From Cucumis sativus (Eukaryota > Streptophyta > Magnoliopsida > Cucurbitales > Cucurbitaceae): a stretch of 64,000 bases of DNA. The notes under the pieces were generated by a model, which had not been told where the DNA came from, did no database searches, and saw only the letters and a list, made by a program, of their open reading frames with translations. The stretch covers positions 3,596,001 to 3,660,000 of the forward strand of contig NC_026660.2 in assembly GCF_000004075.3 (NCBI RefSeq), in the 5' to 3' direction. Of this stretch, positions 51,245 through 62,973 are shown in pieces. Positions within the stretch are counted from its first letter, which is position 1; each line of letters opens with the position of its first letter. The position numbers and the translations under genes are program-made.

Positions 51245-51272
51245 CGGCGGGCGGCGGGCGGCGGGCGGCGGA
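51245..51272 (+). repeat. CGGCGGG heptamer repeat in the 5' leader region
   Basis: CGGCGGG is repeated three times and followed by CGGCGGACGG, about 1.1 kb before the start codon of the Ser-rich nuclear gene. It is in the probable first leader exon or core promoter. Its G runs could form a quadruplex in DNA or in the transcript strand. Confidence 0.8.
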
Positions 51273-51838
51273 CGGAGACGGTGACGGGAGAAAGAGCGGC
51301 GAAGAAGTTGGATGGAAGGGACAACGAAGGAGATTTGAGGAGAGGGTTTCATGGAATTTATAGTTTAAGGTGAGAGCGTTTGTTTTGGTATTTTTTTCCG
51401 TAAAAGTATATATCTATCGAAAGCTTGGCGCTAAATTGAAGGGACCCACGAAGACCAAAGCCCGATTAAGGGCTCTGATTGTAGCGGCGGTGTACTATGC
51501 CGATTACTGCCTTGTCCGAGTAAATTTCAGCGGGACCTTCCTAATCTTTTTCCTTCTCTCTCCCCCCTTCTCCATCGGAATCTCTACGGCGGCTGCTTTC
51601 CCCCTCATCGTATACCTCTATCTTTCTCTTTTATTTTATTTTTCAAGGTGTTTGAACGGTGCTGTTTGCCATCGCGAATTATCTTTGTTACTGTTCGATG
51701 TGGGTTTGATCGGTCAATGCAGGTAAATGGTTGTCATCTGGAGTTCTGTGCTTTTGAATTATTCGATTTTCTCCTGGGGGAACTGCGAATTCGATCTTGG
51801 GGAGGTCGGTGACAAACCCTAGAGGTTTTGCTTGAACT

Positions 51839-51846
51839 AGGGTTTA
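51839..51846 (+). promoter_or_regulatory. Telo-box motif in the leader or first intron
   Basis: AGGGTTTA at 51839-51846, with AAACCCTA close by at 51814-51821 on the same strand, makes an inverted pair of telo-box motifs ahead of the Ser-rich nuclear gene. Paired telo-boxes are common near plant transcription starts. Confidence 0.4.
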
Positions 51847-52390
51847 GAGTTTACCTAGTTTGTTAGTTTTGTTTTTAGGAGGGTTTCTGATATGATTGGT
51901 TCAATTCTTGCGACGAATTGTTGTTTTTGTTCGTCTCTGTCTGAAACCGTAATCTAGTTTGGGAAATTTCGGTCGTTGTCGAAGGGGCAGCACAAAGGTA
52001 CTGTAAATTGGCGAGGGTTATTTTTTCTGTTTGTTCCGATACTTTAATCACATGAAAATTATGGGTTCTTAAAATTGAATTTCGTTTTGCTACCCGCTTT
52101 GATTGTGAATGGAACATCATCCCGGCTTCCCCCTTTTCTTCTTCTTCTTCTTCTTTCTTTTGTTTACGTACACTACCCAAGTTTTCCATTGGATGCATAC
52201 TGTTGTCCATTTTCAGGGAAACGTAGTTAGCACTTCAAAGACGTTACTTAATTAACAAGGTTGGAAATAATTTGATGTCATGGTTACTGCAGATAGTTCG
52301 AGCTGTTTGCTGCTCCAGAGCTGGATTCTGGAGTCTACGAATTATAGGGAAGCTATTTTATTTGGGTTTTTGCTCAGGTAGCTTAAAGTG

Positions 52391-55300
52391 ATGGCTGGAA
52401 ATGTGAGGTTTGAGTCCTCAAACTCAGCTATTCAAGACGAGTTGGCATTTGGTGGGAGCTATGGCAATGGACAGAGGATGAGCCAGACAAGTAGCAGTTT
52501 GGATAGGTCTGGAAACTATCGTGATGGAGGAGAGAGCCGGATGTTTGGTTTGGGTTCTAGTTCATCCCGAGGTATTGCTTCATCAACTGGGGATCTGCCT
52601 ACACTATCTCAGTTTTTATTGTTGGATCCTATAAAGTTGGGAGAGCAAAAGTATCCTCGTTCAGAAGAGTTAAAAAAGGTTCTCGAGATGTCATTTGGGA
52701 CAAATGTAGAAGACAGCTCATTTGGATCTGCTCGTGTGAAGCATCCTGTGGCCGTGGAGGAGCTAAAGCGGTTCAGAGCTTGTGTCCTTGAAGCCTCTAA
52801 TAAGGCTAGGTACCCTATGGTTTTGATTTTTCATATTCACCAGACACATCATATTTGTTTTCCCTCTTCTTTTTATTTGATGTCATGATGCTGCAATCCT
52901 CGAGTATGAAACAGTTGGGAATCCTGTTGGTTACAAATTATATTAGTACATTTTCCAAACTTAAATTTGGGTACCAACGATCTTTTCAGTTGGTTGGCTT
53001 GCAATGATCTGTTTGATTACATAAATTTATCTCTTGTTTACATTGTTGTTTGTTTTCTTGAATATAAATAGCAAACTTTATGTTAATAGGAGACAAAAAA
53101 TAAGAAAAAGAAGGGAAGAACCTTTCAACCAAAAGGACGTTTTTGATGTGGAACTTGCGTGGCATAAATGATAAAAAGACTATTGGCTTGGAGGGTTAAA
53201 TCGATGGGAAGTTACAAGCATGCTAAAACTAAAACATTATTCAAAATGGGAAAAAAAATCAATTTCTCGTCCGGGGGAAAAATGATTCAAAATCTCTAGA
53301 AGTATTATCGAGCACTATTTTGATATTAAGAAAAACTTCACTTCTACTTCTAGTTTTGTCCTTCCTCAACTCTCAACACCAGCCACGAAACCATTTTCCC
53401 ATAGGATCTTCCATTTCTCTTAATCTGCTTGCTCACAAAAAAGGATATCCCAAGAATCCTCTTATAGACAGTGGATGGCAGGCCCTGGCTCCGAAGAAGG
53501 AAATATCTAACAAAATACTTTGGCTTGTAGCATAAACTCAATGAATGAAAAGAAGGTTCTAGGTTTTCTCAAATGTACATCAAATAATATATTTTTTTAG
53601 AACATAACACACACAGCTCTTGGAGAAACTGCATAATAGGAAACTTCCATTGAACTTTGTCATTACTATTCAGTCTTCCTAGAACGAGGATCTATAGGAA
53701 CACTAGCGGTTTTGGGGATTTTGTTCTTCCAATAGTCTTGGTCAAACCTTTGTTAAGGATAAATACAAGAGCTGAAAACTCTCTGGCTTTGACATTTAGA
53801 CTTTTAGTGTTAGATTTCTCCCAAGTTCTTAAGAATCCAGATTCTCCTTTCAGCAAACTGGGAGGGGATGTGGCCATTGATTGTCCCCAATAGATTTGCA
53901 AACTCCACTTCCTCCTCAGTTTTAAGGCCTAGTCCTTCAAAAAAGTTTTCATCCGAACAATCTGGAATGAGGATACTGATTCTGATGAACATATACTTTT
54001 CAGGGTTAGGGGAAGAAGGATGGATGATTCCTTGAACAAATTGAACAAGTACTGTGAGTCCCAGGTCCAGAAGAAGCAAATTCGGAACGAGATCTTAACT
54101 GAAAGGCCAGTCGGGCCTAACATGTTGAAGAAGGGAAGTCAGGTTCATCGAAATTCTTCAGATGTTGTGAATCAGAGACTTGAAGACAGGGCAAAAAACA
54201 ACGTTCTTAACAAGCGGGTTCGGACTTCAGTTGCTGAATTAAGGGTCTGGAAATTTTATTTATCCTTTCACTCCTGTTCTAGTTTTCAATATTAACATGC
54301 GTTTATTTATACACTTGTCTTTCCATATAATGAAAATTGTTGCATATCTTTGCTTTGTTCTCATTTTGAAAAAAATTCTTTATTTATTTTGGTTAGAAAC
54401 CGAGCTTCACATTTTCTTTTCATTGACAGTAATGATGACTTTCAATTTAAAAAAGGGAATACAAGAGTATACAGAAAGCCAAACTCACAGAAAGGGATTC
54501 CAATGATACAAAATAGTGCTTATTGAATAATTGCAAAAGGTCTTCAAAATCGAAACACGAAAGGGAATAATGATTCTAACAAGGGACCAAACATCCTTAG
54601 AATCCCTTTCCACCTCCCTAAATACCATACTTACTATTCCACTCCCCCCAAATCATCCACCATAAGTGACACACCCCAGCTAACCATAAAAACAATCCTT
54701 CTCCCGTAGGTTATTTGGGGAGCTGGAGGAAGGGGGGGAGCAACACAATCATATTACTATTTACTACATGATCATATTCGGTCATTTTTTATCAATGAAA
54801 GTTGTTTTACACACACACACAATACTATTTACTACAATCCTTGTGACTAGCTGTGGAAATCAAACGGAAGAAGAAATTCTCAATGGATCTTGCTAGTATG
54901 CAACCCTAGAGAATATGTTCCGGAGTTTCCTTCTTCTTCCAACAAGGAAGGTAACAGGTAAGGATGGGAACTTCCTTGCAAACCAGTCGATTGAGAAACT
55001 GAGCTTTCATCAAGAAAGATGAAAGAACAACAAAGATGAAAGAAAGAACAACAAGAGCATACAAACAAGTCCGACATTAAATGGGGAGCCCAATAACTAA
55101 CTATAGAAAAAAACTCCAATCCAACAAAATCAATCCTCTTAGGATTGTTGTTCCATTTTACTTATGGTGATTTTGTGGTAGTCCTTTTTCTGGCAATACA
55201 AATCTTTGAAGAAAGTACTATTACTGGTTAGTCATCACTTATTTGTTCTGCATGCATTTAATGTTATTCAATTTATCTTGTTTTCCCATGGTTTAAAATC

Positions 55301-58300
55301 ATTTTCTATTTCTTTTTTAGAAGAGTTTAGCTATACTGCATTGCTAGTGACCAAGTCAGAGATTTAGTGGAGAGCAAAGACTAATTGAATAATGCTCTGA
55401 GCGCTGATTTTTGGTAATTTGGAAAAAGTGAAGTAATAATCTTTTAAGAGAGATGTTGCAATTTCAGGTGTTTTTGGAGTACAATTCACTTTTGTGGGCC
55501 CCTATATGGTCTTCAGCTATTAAGGACAATTTTAATTTGATAAGTATGGTGCTCAGGAAAAAAAAGTTACATGACATGTGTCATTACTTTTTAATAGAAA
55601 TAAAGTGTTTGAACATAATTACCTCAACTTAGTTATTGGTTTATATAAGTGAAAAGAAAGTTTCTTATCAAAGGCAGAGAACAGAATCGAAAGGTTGAAC
55701 ATGTAGTGTTGGGAAACAAGAATTAGTAGAACTTCTGAGAAGTCACAAAATAGCATGATTAATTAGACACAACTTTGATGTTGCAAAGTTCTGAGAGGTG
55801 CCCTTTTGGCAAGTCGCAAGTGGCAAGTGATGTATCTTCATGCATATCTGTGGATAGATCCATTTTAACTGCATTCTCAAGGTTTTCAGAGGTCTCCTTT
55901 CGTATAACTGTGATTTTTTATTGCCGTCCTGAATTTTCTTGAGCCCCATGATTCAGTCTGTACACATTTACTATCATGTTCATAAATCTATTCTTTTTTC
56001 AATTCATGCTAGTTTGATATTTCTTAAACTTAAGACTGCCTGAGCAATTTTATATTGTTTAATCTTTTAATAGGCTGAAGGCCGGACTAACAATGTCATG
56101 AGGCAACCTCCTTCCTTGGGGAGAGAGAGAGATTTGATTAGAGATGGAGGTGAAGCTTCTGATCTAGTTGAAGAAAAAATCCGCAAACTTCCAACTGCAG
56201 AATCGTGGGACAGAAGAATGAAAAGGAAGCGGTCTGTGGGTACAGTTTTAAACAGACCCTTGGATGGTGAAGGAGAGCTTAAACGTGCCATGCTTCATAA
56301 GCTAAATAATGAGCCAGGACTGCAATCGTCTGAGTCCCAAAGTGTCAGGTGATTTACTTCATCCTTACCATGCATGGATGAATCTTGTACAGTTCAAAGA
56401 TGAGAAATCTAGCTAGGATTTTACGTAACATGTTTTTTTTTTTAAATATCATTATTATTCTTTTTCTTCTTATTTTTTAAAAGAAGTCTCCTACCTCTCC
56501 TTTTCCCAATGACAGTTGATTTGTCTTGGAATTTGCCTTTTGAAACTGGTTGGGAGACGAGTCTAAAAATTGACTTGTTTTTAGAATAAATCCCAACCTT
56601 CTATGCACCTCCCACACTGAAAGATATTGTCATTGATGTTCTATTAGTTATAACTAGCAAGGTTGTATGCTGATATGGACTTCTATATCTTCTTTTTCAA
56701 AGAACACTTAACTTATTAATGGAATTGACATTTGGAGATTGTTCGGGAGATGATTTTATAATTGATTTTTGTTTTAAGATAAGTTTCAACCTTTTGTGGA
56801 CCTCTAAATTTCAACTTCATGAAGAAAATGTTGCTATGTGGCTAAATATCAACTGGTTATATTGTTGAATCTTATTCAATCCATTGTCCTCATGTCTGTC
56901 TTTTTCAGTAGCAATGAAGTCATCATATCTTTACTAAAAAAATGTCCAGTCCAAAAATGGGGAAATAGTGCTTTTGTGACTAACTTTTAGCACCGTTGGA
57001 GCCGTTTCATTTTCAAAAATCATGAGCCTATTTACGATGACTTTAATTGAATATAGTCTCAAACTTTACAATTCTTTCAGTAGTATCTCTGTAGTTTAAA
57101 TGAGCTTTAATATGTATTTCTGCCGTTATGTTTTTACCTTTCAGCCTTGCTTCTGTTGTTATTTTGGTTGTTACTTTGATCTTTTCATGACCATAGTATT
57201 GTTCTTGTTCTTTGTTTTTTGGATATGATGAGGGTGCTATGGGCGTGTTAACCTAATTGAGCTGTCCGGGTGCACCTACTGATCCTCTCTCTCCCCCATT
57301 TCTTGGCTTCCGTATTATTCTCATTGTATAGCTCTCTTGTACTTTGAGTTTATTAACAATAAAGAAGCTTGTCTCCTTTTAAAAAAAAAAGTATCTCTAT
57401 GAAACAAATTTTTTCTGCAGATAATTTGGGTTGGACCTCCCTTTACTCCTTTTCTTTTCTTAACCTTGGATGGCTCAATTCTTGGTGTGATACCAGTCCA
57501 TTTCTTTTATTGGAAGTACCAAAAACAATGCTGTAGCACCCAGATCTTTAGTTACAGAAATTTAATGGGAAACATAGATCCTAGCCAGTGAAAACGTTCT
57601 CCAAGAACGGCCTATCCTTCTATAAGCTCTCTTATTTCTCTAAGTCAAAGGTTTGCAAAAAGTAATTAACCCATCAAGGACCTCCTGTCTTTAGAATTAA
57701 GGTCAACGACACATCCTTGATTATAGACTGATATGACCTGGTACAAGCAAAAGCCCCGCAAAATTATCCAAATTGTACCTAGAAACTGATGTCACATGTT
57801 TATTTCCTTCCATGCAGCTTCTTAACTGATATTTTTTTGAAAATATTTTCCTATTATCTTTTTATAACTCTTGAGCAGATTTGAGTTAGTAGCCCCTTTG
57901 TCTGGTGTTGGTATTAATGAAATTGTTTCTAAAATCACCCTTCCCTCTCCAGAAAGGGAACATTTTGAAGTAGAGAAGTTAGTTGTGCGGCATGCACTTA
58001 TGCAATAGTTGAGGTAGGTTTGAAGAATTTTAAATCAAGTCATATTCATGTGAACCATTTACTGTGTAATCTATACAATTTCAATTCTGTCTTTATAAAA
58101 GAACACATTTCTTATATCATGGACAATTCCTTCTATATATTGCAGTTTGAAATTTTCCTTTTCTTTACCTGAAATATTCAATTTATTGGAAAGTGGACAG
58201 GATACTTATTGGACATAAGTTATTTCATAGTCATTACCTGTTTATTAATTATTAATGTATAAGATGGATAAACGTTGAAATATGATGTTTATTGCAGATC

Positions 58301-61300
58301 AGGTTCTTCCAGCGGTATTAGTGGAATAAACAAGTGTGATGGAAGTTCTCTGCCTACTAGTTCAAGTGTGCGGATTATTCCCAAGGCTGAGCCTGAAAAA
58401 AAGCCCACTCATTTTAGGGATTCTGCCGGTGGACAAGGAAAGGACCGATTACTAGTTAAAGGAAATAACAAGTATGTCGATTGTTTTAGTCTACTATGTT
58501 TGGTGCTATTTTAATTTTATGATAAGTATTAAATCACCAATTCACCCAAAAGCTTAAGCTAGTGGTTGAAGGAAAATTTAATTATATATCACCAGCACTC
58601 CCCCTCACTTTAGGGTTTAAAATATTTGAAAGGCCCAACAAGTGGAAATTGATTTTATTCGGGGAGGAAACGACAATGCAGGGATTTGAACAGAGGACCT
58701 TCCTGGACCACATGCTCTGATACCATATTAAATCACCAATTCACCCAAAAGCTTAAGCTAGTGGTTGAAGGCAAATTTAATTATATATCACCTACAATAA
58801 GGAACGATATTATATTTTTTGAAAAGGAAACAAACTTCTTTATTATTAATAAACTCAAAGTACAAGAGAGCTATACAATCAGAATAATAGGGAAGCCAAG
58901 AAATGAGGGGGAGAGAGAGGATCAAAAGGTGCATCCAGACAACTCAACTAGGTTGACACCCCCATATCACCCTCATCATATCCAAAATACAAAGAACAAG
59001 AACAATACTAAGCGCATGAAAAGACCAAAGTAACAACCTAAATAACAATAGAAGCTACCTACGGTAGACAAAATCAAGGCTGAAAAGTGAAAACATAACG
59101 GCAGAAATACATATTAAAGCCCATCCAAACTACAGAAGCACTAATTTTGAACTGGAAATTGGGAAAAACTACATTGAAACTCATCAGATGAAGGCGGTCC
59201 AATTGAGGTAGATGTCCTGTATAGATAAATCTTTGAAGTCTGCATTTGAAGGAACACCAAACTGCTGCGTTTCTTTTAGGAATCTCTATGATGTCAACCC
59301 AATCCTTTTTTTTTTTATCATGGAAGATGCGTTGCGTTGGTTACGTTCAAACCAAATCTCAGCTAGAAGCGCTTTTATCAAATTAACCCAAATTAGAAAA
59401 GGTTTTTTTTTATAAATAAGGCCCCCTCAATAATTGGAGCACATTGACGCTAAACGAACCATCAAAGACCCAAACTAATTTGAGCATAGAAAATATGCTA
59501 AACCAACAATTAGGTGAGAAGGGACAGAAAATGGAGAAATGTATTAAGAGATCACTGTTTTCCAAGCAAAGGGGGCACACTGAAGGCAGTGAACACGTAT
59601 TGGGAAGCTTCCTTTGCATAGTTTCGGAACAGTTTAGAGAACCCACGGCCATAATCCAAACCAAGACATTTATTCTCCTTGGACTGCTGGTTTTCCAAGG
59701 TGCTTTAAAGTAATCTTTTTCCAAAGGTGAAGTGGGAGAAAGGTGCTTTGAAAGGGACTTAACTGAAAAAAGGAACGATATTATATAAAAAACACAAATA
59801 CCATCATAATTTTCTTTCACTTTCTTGTGGGCCAATCTTCTGCAACATTGGTCGGTGCTCTCCTTCTTCATTTCCAAGGCATCTTCTATTGTTGCTTGGC
59901 GACAATTTCAAACAAAAAGGGAAGATGTTATGGACAAAAAGGGTTTAGGGTTTAGGGTCTAGGGGAAGTTGGACTGGAAATAAAGATTAAAACTTCATAA
60001 TTTTTTTTCAGTGGGTGCTTACAGTAGGACTTCCTTTTAGTGCTCTCTCTCTTAGAGTCTTTGGCCCAAGGAGTTAATGGGCCCCACGACTAAAAAACAT
60101 TAATTTTATGTCTTATTAACTCCTTCCCCAACTCTATGAATTCCACAACTTTTTGGAGTTTGCAACTCCACTCCTTGCCCTAAGTACCTCCTTAATTTCC
60201 ATGACAATTAGGAGGTGCAGTTTCTGAAAATAACTTCACAAATTATTTATGCTTTGCTACAATTGAAATCTGGACTTTTGGTTTATTACTGTCATATTTC
60301 CATCTACTCTTTTGAGTAGTTAATGGTTGCTCTCATATAGTTAGCAAGATTTCATATGTTATTTTTGATTAATGTAAAATTATTATCAGATTAAATGTTC
60401 GTGAAGACAATCATGTAGCTGGTCCTTATTCGTTGGCAAAGGGAAAGGGTTCAAGGGCACCAAGATCTGGCTCTAGTAATGCTGGAAGTTCATCTCCTAA
60501 TCTTTCACGTATGTCTGGAGGTCTTGATGGCTGGGAACAACCTGCAAATAAATTTCAATCAGTAAATGGGGCTAACAATCGCAAGCGTCCCATTCCCAGT
60601 GGATCATCTTCTCCTCCCATGGCTCAATGGGTTGGCCAGAGGCCACAGAAAATGTCCCGTACTAGAAGATCTAATCTATTAACACCTGTTTCAAACCACG
60701 ATGATGTGCAGGGGTCTGAAGGTTCTCCTTCAGATTTAGGTGGTAGAATGGCTTCACCTGTGGCGGGTGGTTCATTTCTTGCAAGGAACTTGTCTATTGG
60801 TAGTCAACAAGTTAGGGTGAAACAGGAAGTCGTGTCATCTCCTGCCAGGTTATCTGAGAGTGAAGAATCTGGAGCTGGGGAAAATCATGAGATTCAGTTG
60901 AAAGAGAGAGGATCAGTGAATGGGGAACCCGAAGAAAGAATGTTGGTTCCTTCTGCTCAGAACAATGCTTCTAACATATTTCATTCAGTTAAGAACAAGG
61001 GACTTGACAAAGAAGAAATTGGGGACTGTGCTAGAAGACAGGGAAGGAGCGGTAGGGGTTCATCATTTTCAAGGGTTTCTGTTTCACCAGCAAGGGAGAA
61101 ACTGGAAACTCCGACCTTGACTAAACCACTTAAAAGTGCAAGGCTCGGTTCCGAGAAAAATGGAAGGTGATATATCTGTCAATATTTTTTCTCTCTTTCA
61201 TTATTCTTTTCAATGATCTTTATCTTATTGATATATATTACAATTCAGCAAGTCAGGTCGTCCCCCACTGAAAAAGTTATCTGATCGCAAAGCCTTCACC

Positions 61301-62691
61301 CGAGTTTCACAAACATCAGCTGGTGGTTCCCCTGATTGTACAGGTATATTATCTTTGATACATATGGTGTTTAATGATGGGTTTCTCCAAGAAACAGGAT
61401 ACTGCTTCTGTATGGTAATCGTTTTAATGGTAGAGTTCTTTAGGGTTTAGCACGAAGTGTCCTACTTCAAATTACCTGTTTTCAGTTAGAAGATTTTACA
61501 CGAAACAACTTTTTTTTTGGAAAAAGTAGAAGTATATTTGTGAGAGGGGGAGAAAGCATAATTGTGGTGGGTAGGACTTTAAGTTTTAATCTATGAAAAT
61601 ATTCTTCCGTGCAACAATTTTATAAATACTACACAACAGTTTTGTTTAGGTTTGAATGCATGTAGACTTTAGGTATTGAGCGGACATTTGGTTTCTATGA
61701 AAAATTCAGTTGAAATAATAGTTTCTATAATGATACTGTTCTACTTCTTCTCCTAGAAAGGAAGATTTCAGTTTTACCCACACTTGCAATGTAACTCTGT
61801 GAAACATGAGCATGGAGCTATATGAATATTCTTCCAGTGCTTCATTTTGTTGAAAGCTGCTATACATTTTTCTTTTAAAGTTCAGATGTATGCTATGTGT
61901 ATTGATTAAACTTTTGTTTTCTCTGAAAAGAAAAGTTTTCTAGTTGAAATGATAATTTCTATAATGATATCATTTTTCTTTCTTTTCTTAAGAGGAAGTA
62001 AAAGTTTAACCCGTGTGTGATATGCTGACGTGCAACATGATAATGGGCTTTAGGAGTGGGAATTGATAATATTCTTGTAAGAAGTTATTATTTCTTGTTC
62101 AGTTTCTGCATGTCCACTGAGATGACAAATGGATGTTATTTAAATGGAATTCACTTCCTTAATGTTACATGTGCATAAGTATTCTTATACATGGTTTTTA
62201 GGTGAATCAGATGATGACCGTGAAGAGCTTCTAGATGCTGCAAATTATGCTTGTAATCCGAGCTGTAAGTTATCCTTCTTCAAATTTTGAATCTCTTAAA
62301 GATGAAGAATGGTGTGTACATATGATGAATGTCTAGTGTGTATTATTCATTTTATTTTTCCTATTGCAGATGTTTGCTGTTCTAGTACATTCTGGTGGAA
62401 AATGGAATTTTTATTTGCTTCCCTCAGCCAAGAGGATGAGTCCTTTTTGAAGCAGCAGGTAAGAACTGTTATATTCTGTTTTACTTGTAACATCATTAGA
62501 TCTCAATTTCACTAAAAGATACTCTTAAATTTAAGAACTATAGTATTCTATTGTAAACATCAGTACTTCCCAATGTCACTAAAAGAGACATTCTTAAATT
62601 ATTAATGAACTTTATCTGCACTCTGCAGATATCCCTAGACAAGAATGATGAAAGCTTCTCTGAAGTACTGGACCACGAGAATACGATTTCG
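52391..62691 (+). CDS. Large Ser/Arg-rich nuclear-type protein, N-terminal part
   Basis: First nine coding exons of an uncharacterised plant family (Arabidopsis At5g22450/At4g29790 type, from memory). Exons: 52391-52809, 54004-54244, 56074-56348, 58298-58471, 60390-61166, 61249-61343, 62202-62264, 62370-62458, 62629-62691. Phases close throughout, giving 732 codons; the gene continues past the window. MAGNVRFESS begins the protein. A conserved block follows (LPTLSQFLLLDPIKLG; KYPRSEELKKVLEMS; LKRFRACVLEASNKAR; RVRTSVAEL; ESWDRRMKRKRS). The region after about 290 is Ser-, Arg- and Lys-rich and disordered-looking, with PLKKLSDRKAFTRV and an acidic ESDDDREELLDAA. VCCSSTFWWKMEFLFASLSQEDESF then begins a hydrophobic/acidic segment. 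Basic patches suggest the nucleus; the function is not known. Its introns hold at least four transposon insertions. Confidence 0.88.
53140..53230 (+). mobile_element. LINE endonuclease scrap
   Basis: The plus strand reads LMWNLRGINDKKTIGL, close to the start of LINE endonuclease domains (WNVRGLNDKKK). Only about 90 bases are recognisable, inside the first coding-region intron of the Ser-rich gene. Stops and drift follow. Confidence 0.4.
54420..54805 (-). mobile_element. LINE 3'-end fragments, composite
   Basis: ATGACTTTCAATTTAAAAAAGG and the following AAGGGACCAAACATCC...ATCCCTTTCCACC (to about 54660) match the 3' end of the LINE family seen at 39302 and 41826, in minus orientation. At about 54780-54800 TTTATCAATGAAAGTTGTTT is the same 3' end in plus orientation, followed by an (AC)n run. 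This suggests two insertions head to head. Confidence 0.5.
57091..57390 (+). mobile_element. LINE 3' end with poly(A) and target duplication (copy 1)
   Basis: AGTATCTCT occurs at 57082-57090 and again (sharing the last A of the tail) at 57390-57398. Between lies a 300-bp, plus-oriented LINE 3' end. It includes GATATGATGAGGGTGCTATG, CTCTCTCCCCCATTTCTTGG and TTGTACTTTGAGTTTATTAA, and ends in ten A residues (57381-57390). It closely matches the reverse complement of 58816-59133, so both belong to one family. It lies in the intron before the exon at 58298-58471. Confidence 0.9.
58527..58796 (-). mobile_element. TRIM (miniature LTR retrotransposon), complete
   Basis: Two 71-bp direct repeats (58527-58597 and 58726-58796) are nearly identical and flank a 128-bp interior. 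On the minus strand each repeat starts with TG. Directly after the first repeat comes TGGTATCAGAGCATG, the initiator-tRNA-Met primer-binding site of plant LTR elements. Directly before the second repeat is a purine tract (AGTGAGGGGGAG). The 5-bp target duplication ATAAG is at 58522-58526 and 58797-58801. There is no coding capacity. These are the defining parts of a terminal-repeat retrotransposon in miniature; the LTRs are at the short end for the class. It begins 55 bases downstream of the exon ending at 58471. Confidence 0.9.
58816..59769 (-). mobile_element. 5'-truncated LINE with 17-bp target duplication (copy 2)
   Basis: AAGGAACGATATTATAT occurs at 58799-58815 and 59770-59786. The 954 bp between is a minus-oriented LINE. 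The minus strand encodes a zf-RVT region (KAPWKTSSPRRINVLVW near 59690; CPLCLENSDLLIHF near 59560) and the tail WFERNQRIFHDKKK near 59320. It continues into the same 3' UTR as copy 1 and ends in a short A run (58816-58820 as T). The element and duplication are cleanly bounded, so the insertion is fairly young. It landed beside the TRIM. Confidence 0.93.
59941..59965 (+). repeat. Interstitial telomere-type repeat (TTTAGGG)
   Basis: GGGTTTAGGGTTTAGGG is followed by a degenerate TCTAGGGG. This gives two perfect and one altered unit of the plant telomere repeat within an intron of the Ser-rich gene. It may be a repair scar or a chance telo-box cluster. Confidence 0.75.
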
Positions 62692-62973
62692 GTATGTGTC
62701 TGGATTTTCATTTGTTTAGCAGCATGTATAAAATATTCAGAACTGAAGGTTTTGCTAAGTTATCAGAAAATTTACTTGAAGGTATTGGGTTCATAAAAAA
62801 AGTTAATATAGGATCATTTAGATGAATTTGAACTTTGGGTAATATACTGGGAGTTGCAAATATCTTTATTTCTTTGATGTATTTACAAATCTTGAACGAT
62901 TGGGTAAAGTTGTAGGGTGTGAGCTGGTTAGGGCTGATAAATTTCTCGAGATGGTAGGGAATCAGGATGACAA

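Larger units (their letters stand above)
49779..52390 (+). other. Intergenic DNA, promoter and 5' leader of the Ser-rich gene
   Basis: The first ~1.2 kb is AT-rich apart from the organelle-like patch. GC content rises from about 51050, marking the promoter and leader. A likely leader intron runs from the donor at 51723 (GCAG|GTAAAT) to the acceptor at 52376-52377 (TGCTCAG|G), leaving 13 leader bases before the ATG. A CTT run at about 52138-52154 lies within it. Splice calls are by eye. Confidence 0.5.

Noticed and set aside
51370..51726. 118-codon frame before the Ser-rich gene
   Set aside because: It lies in the leader and promoter region, has no family similarity, and ends at a likely leader-intron donor.
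53690..54000. Minus-strand frames abutting the second coding exon of the Ser-rich gene
   Set aside because: They look transposon-like in style, but no motif was firm enough to assign.
54880..55119. 79-codon minus-strand frame in an intron
   Set aside because: Possibly retroelement-derived, but no conserved motif was found and the frame is short.
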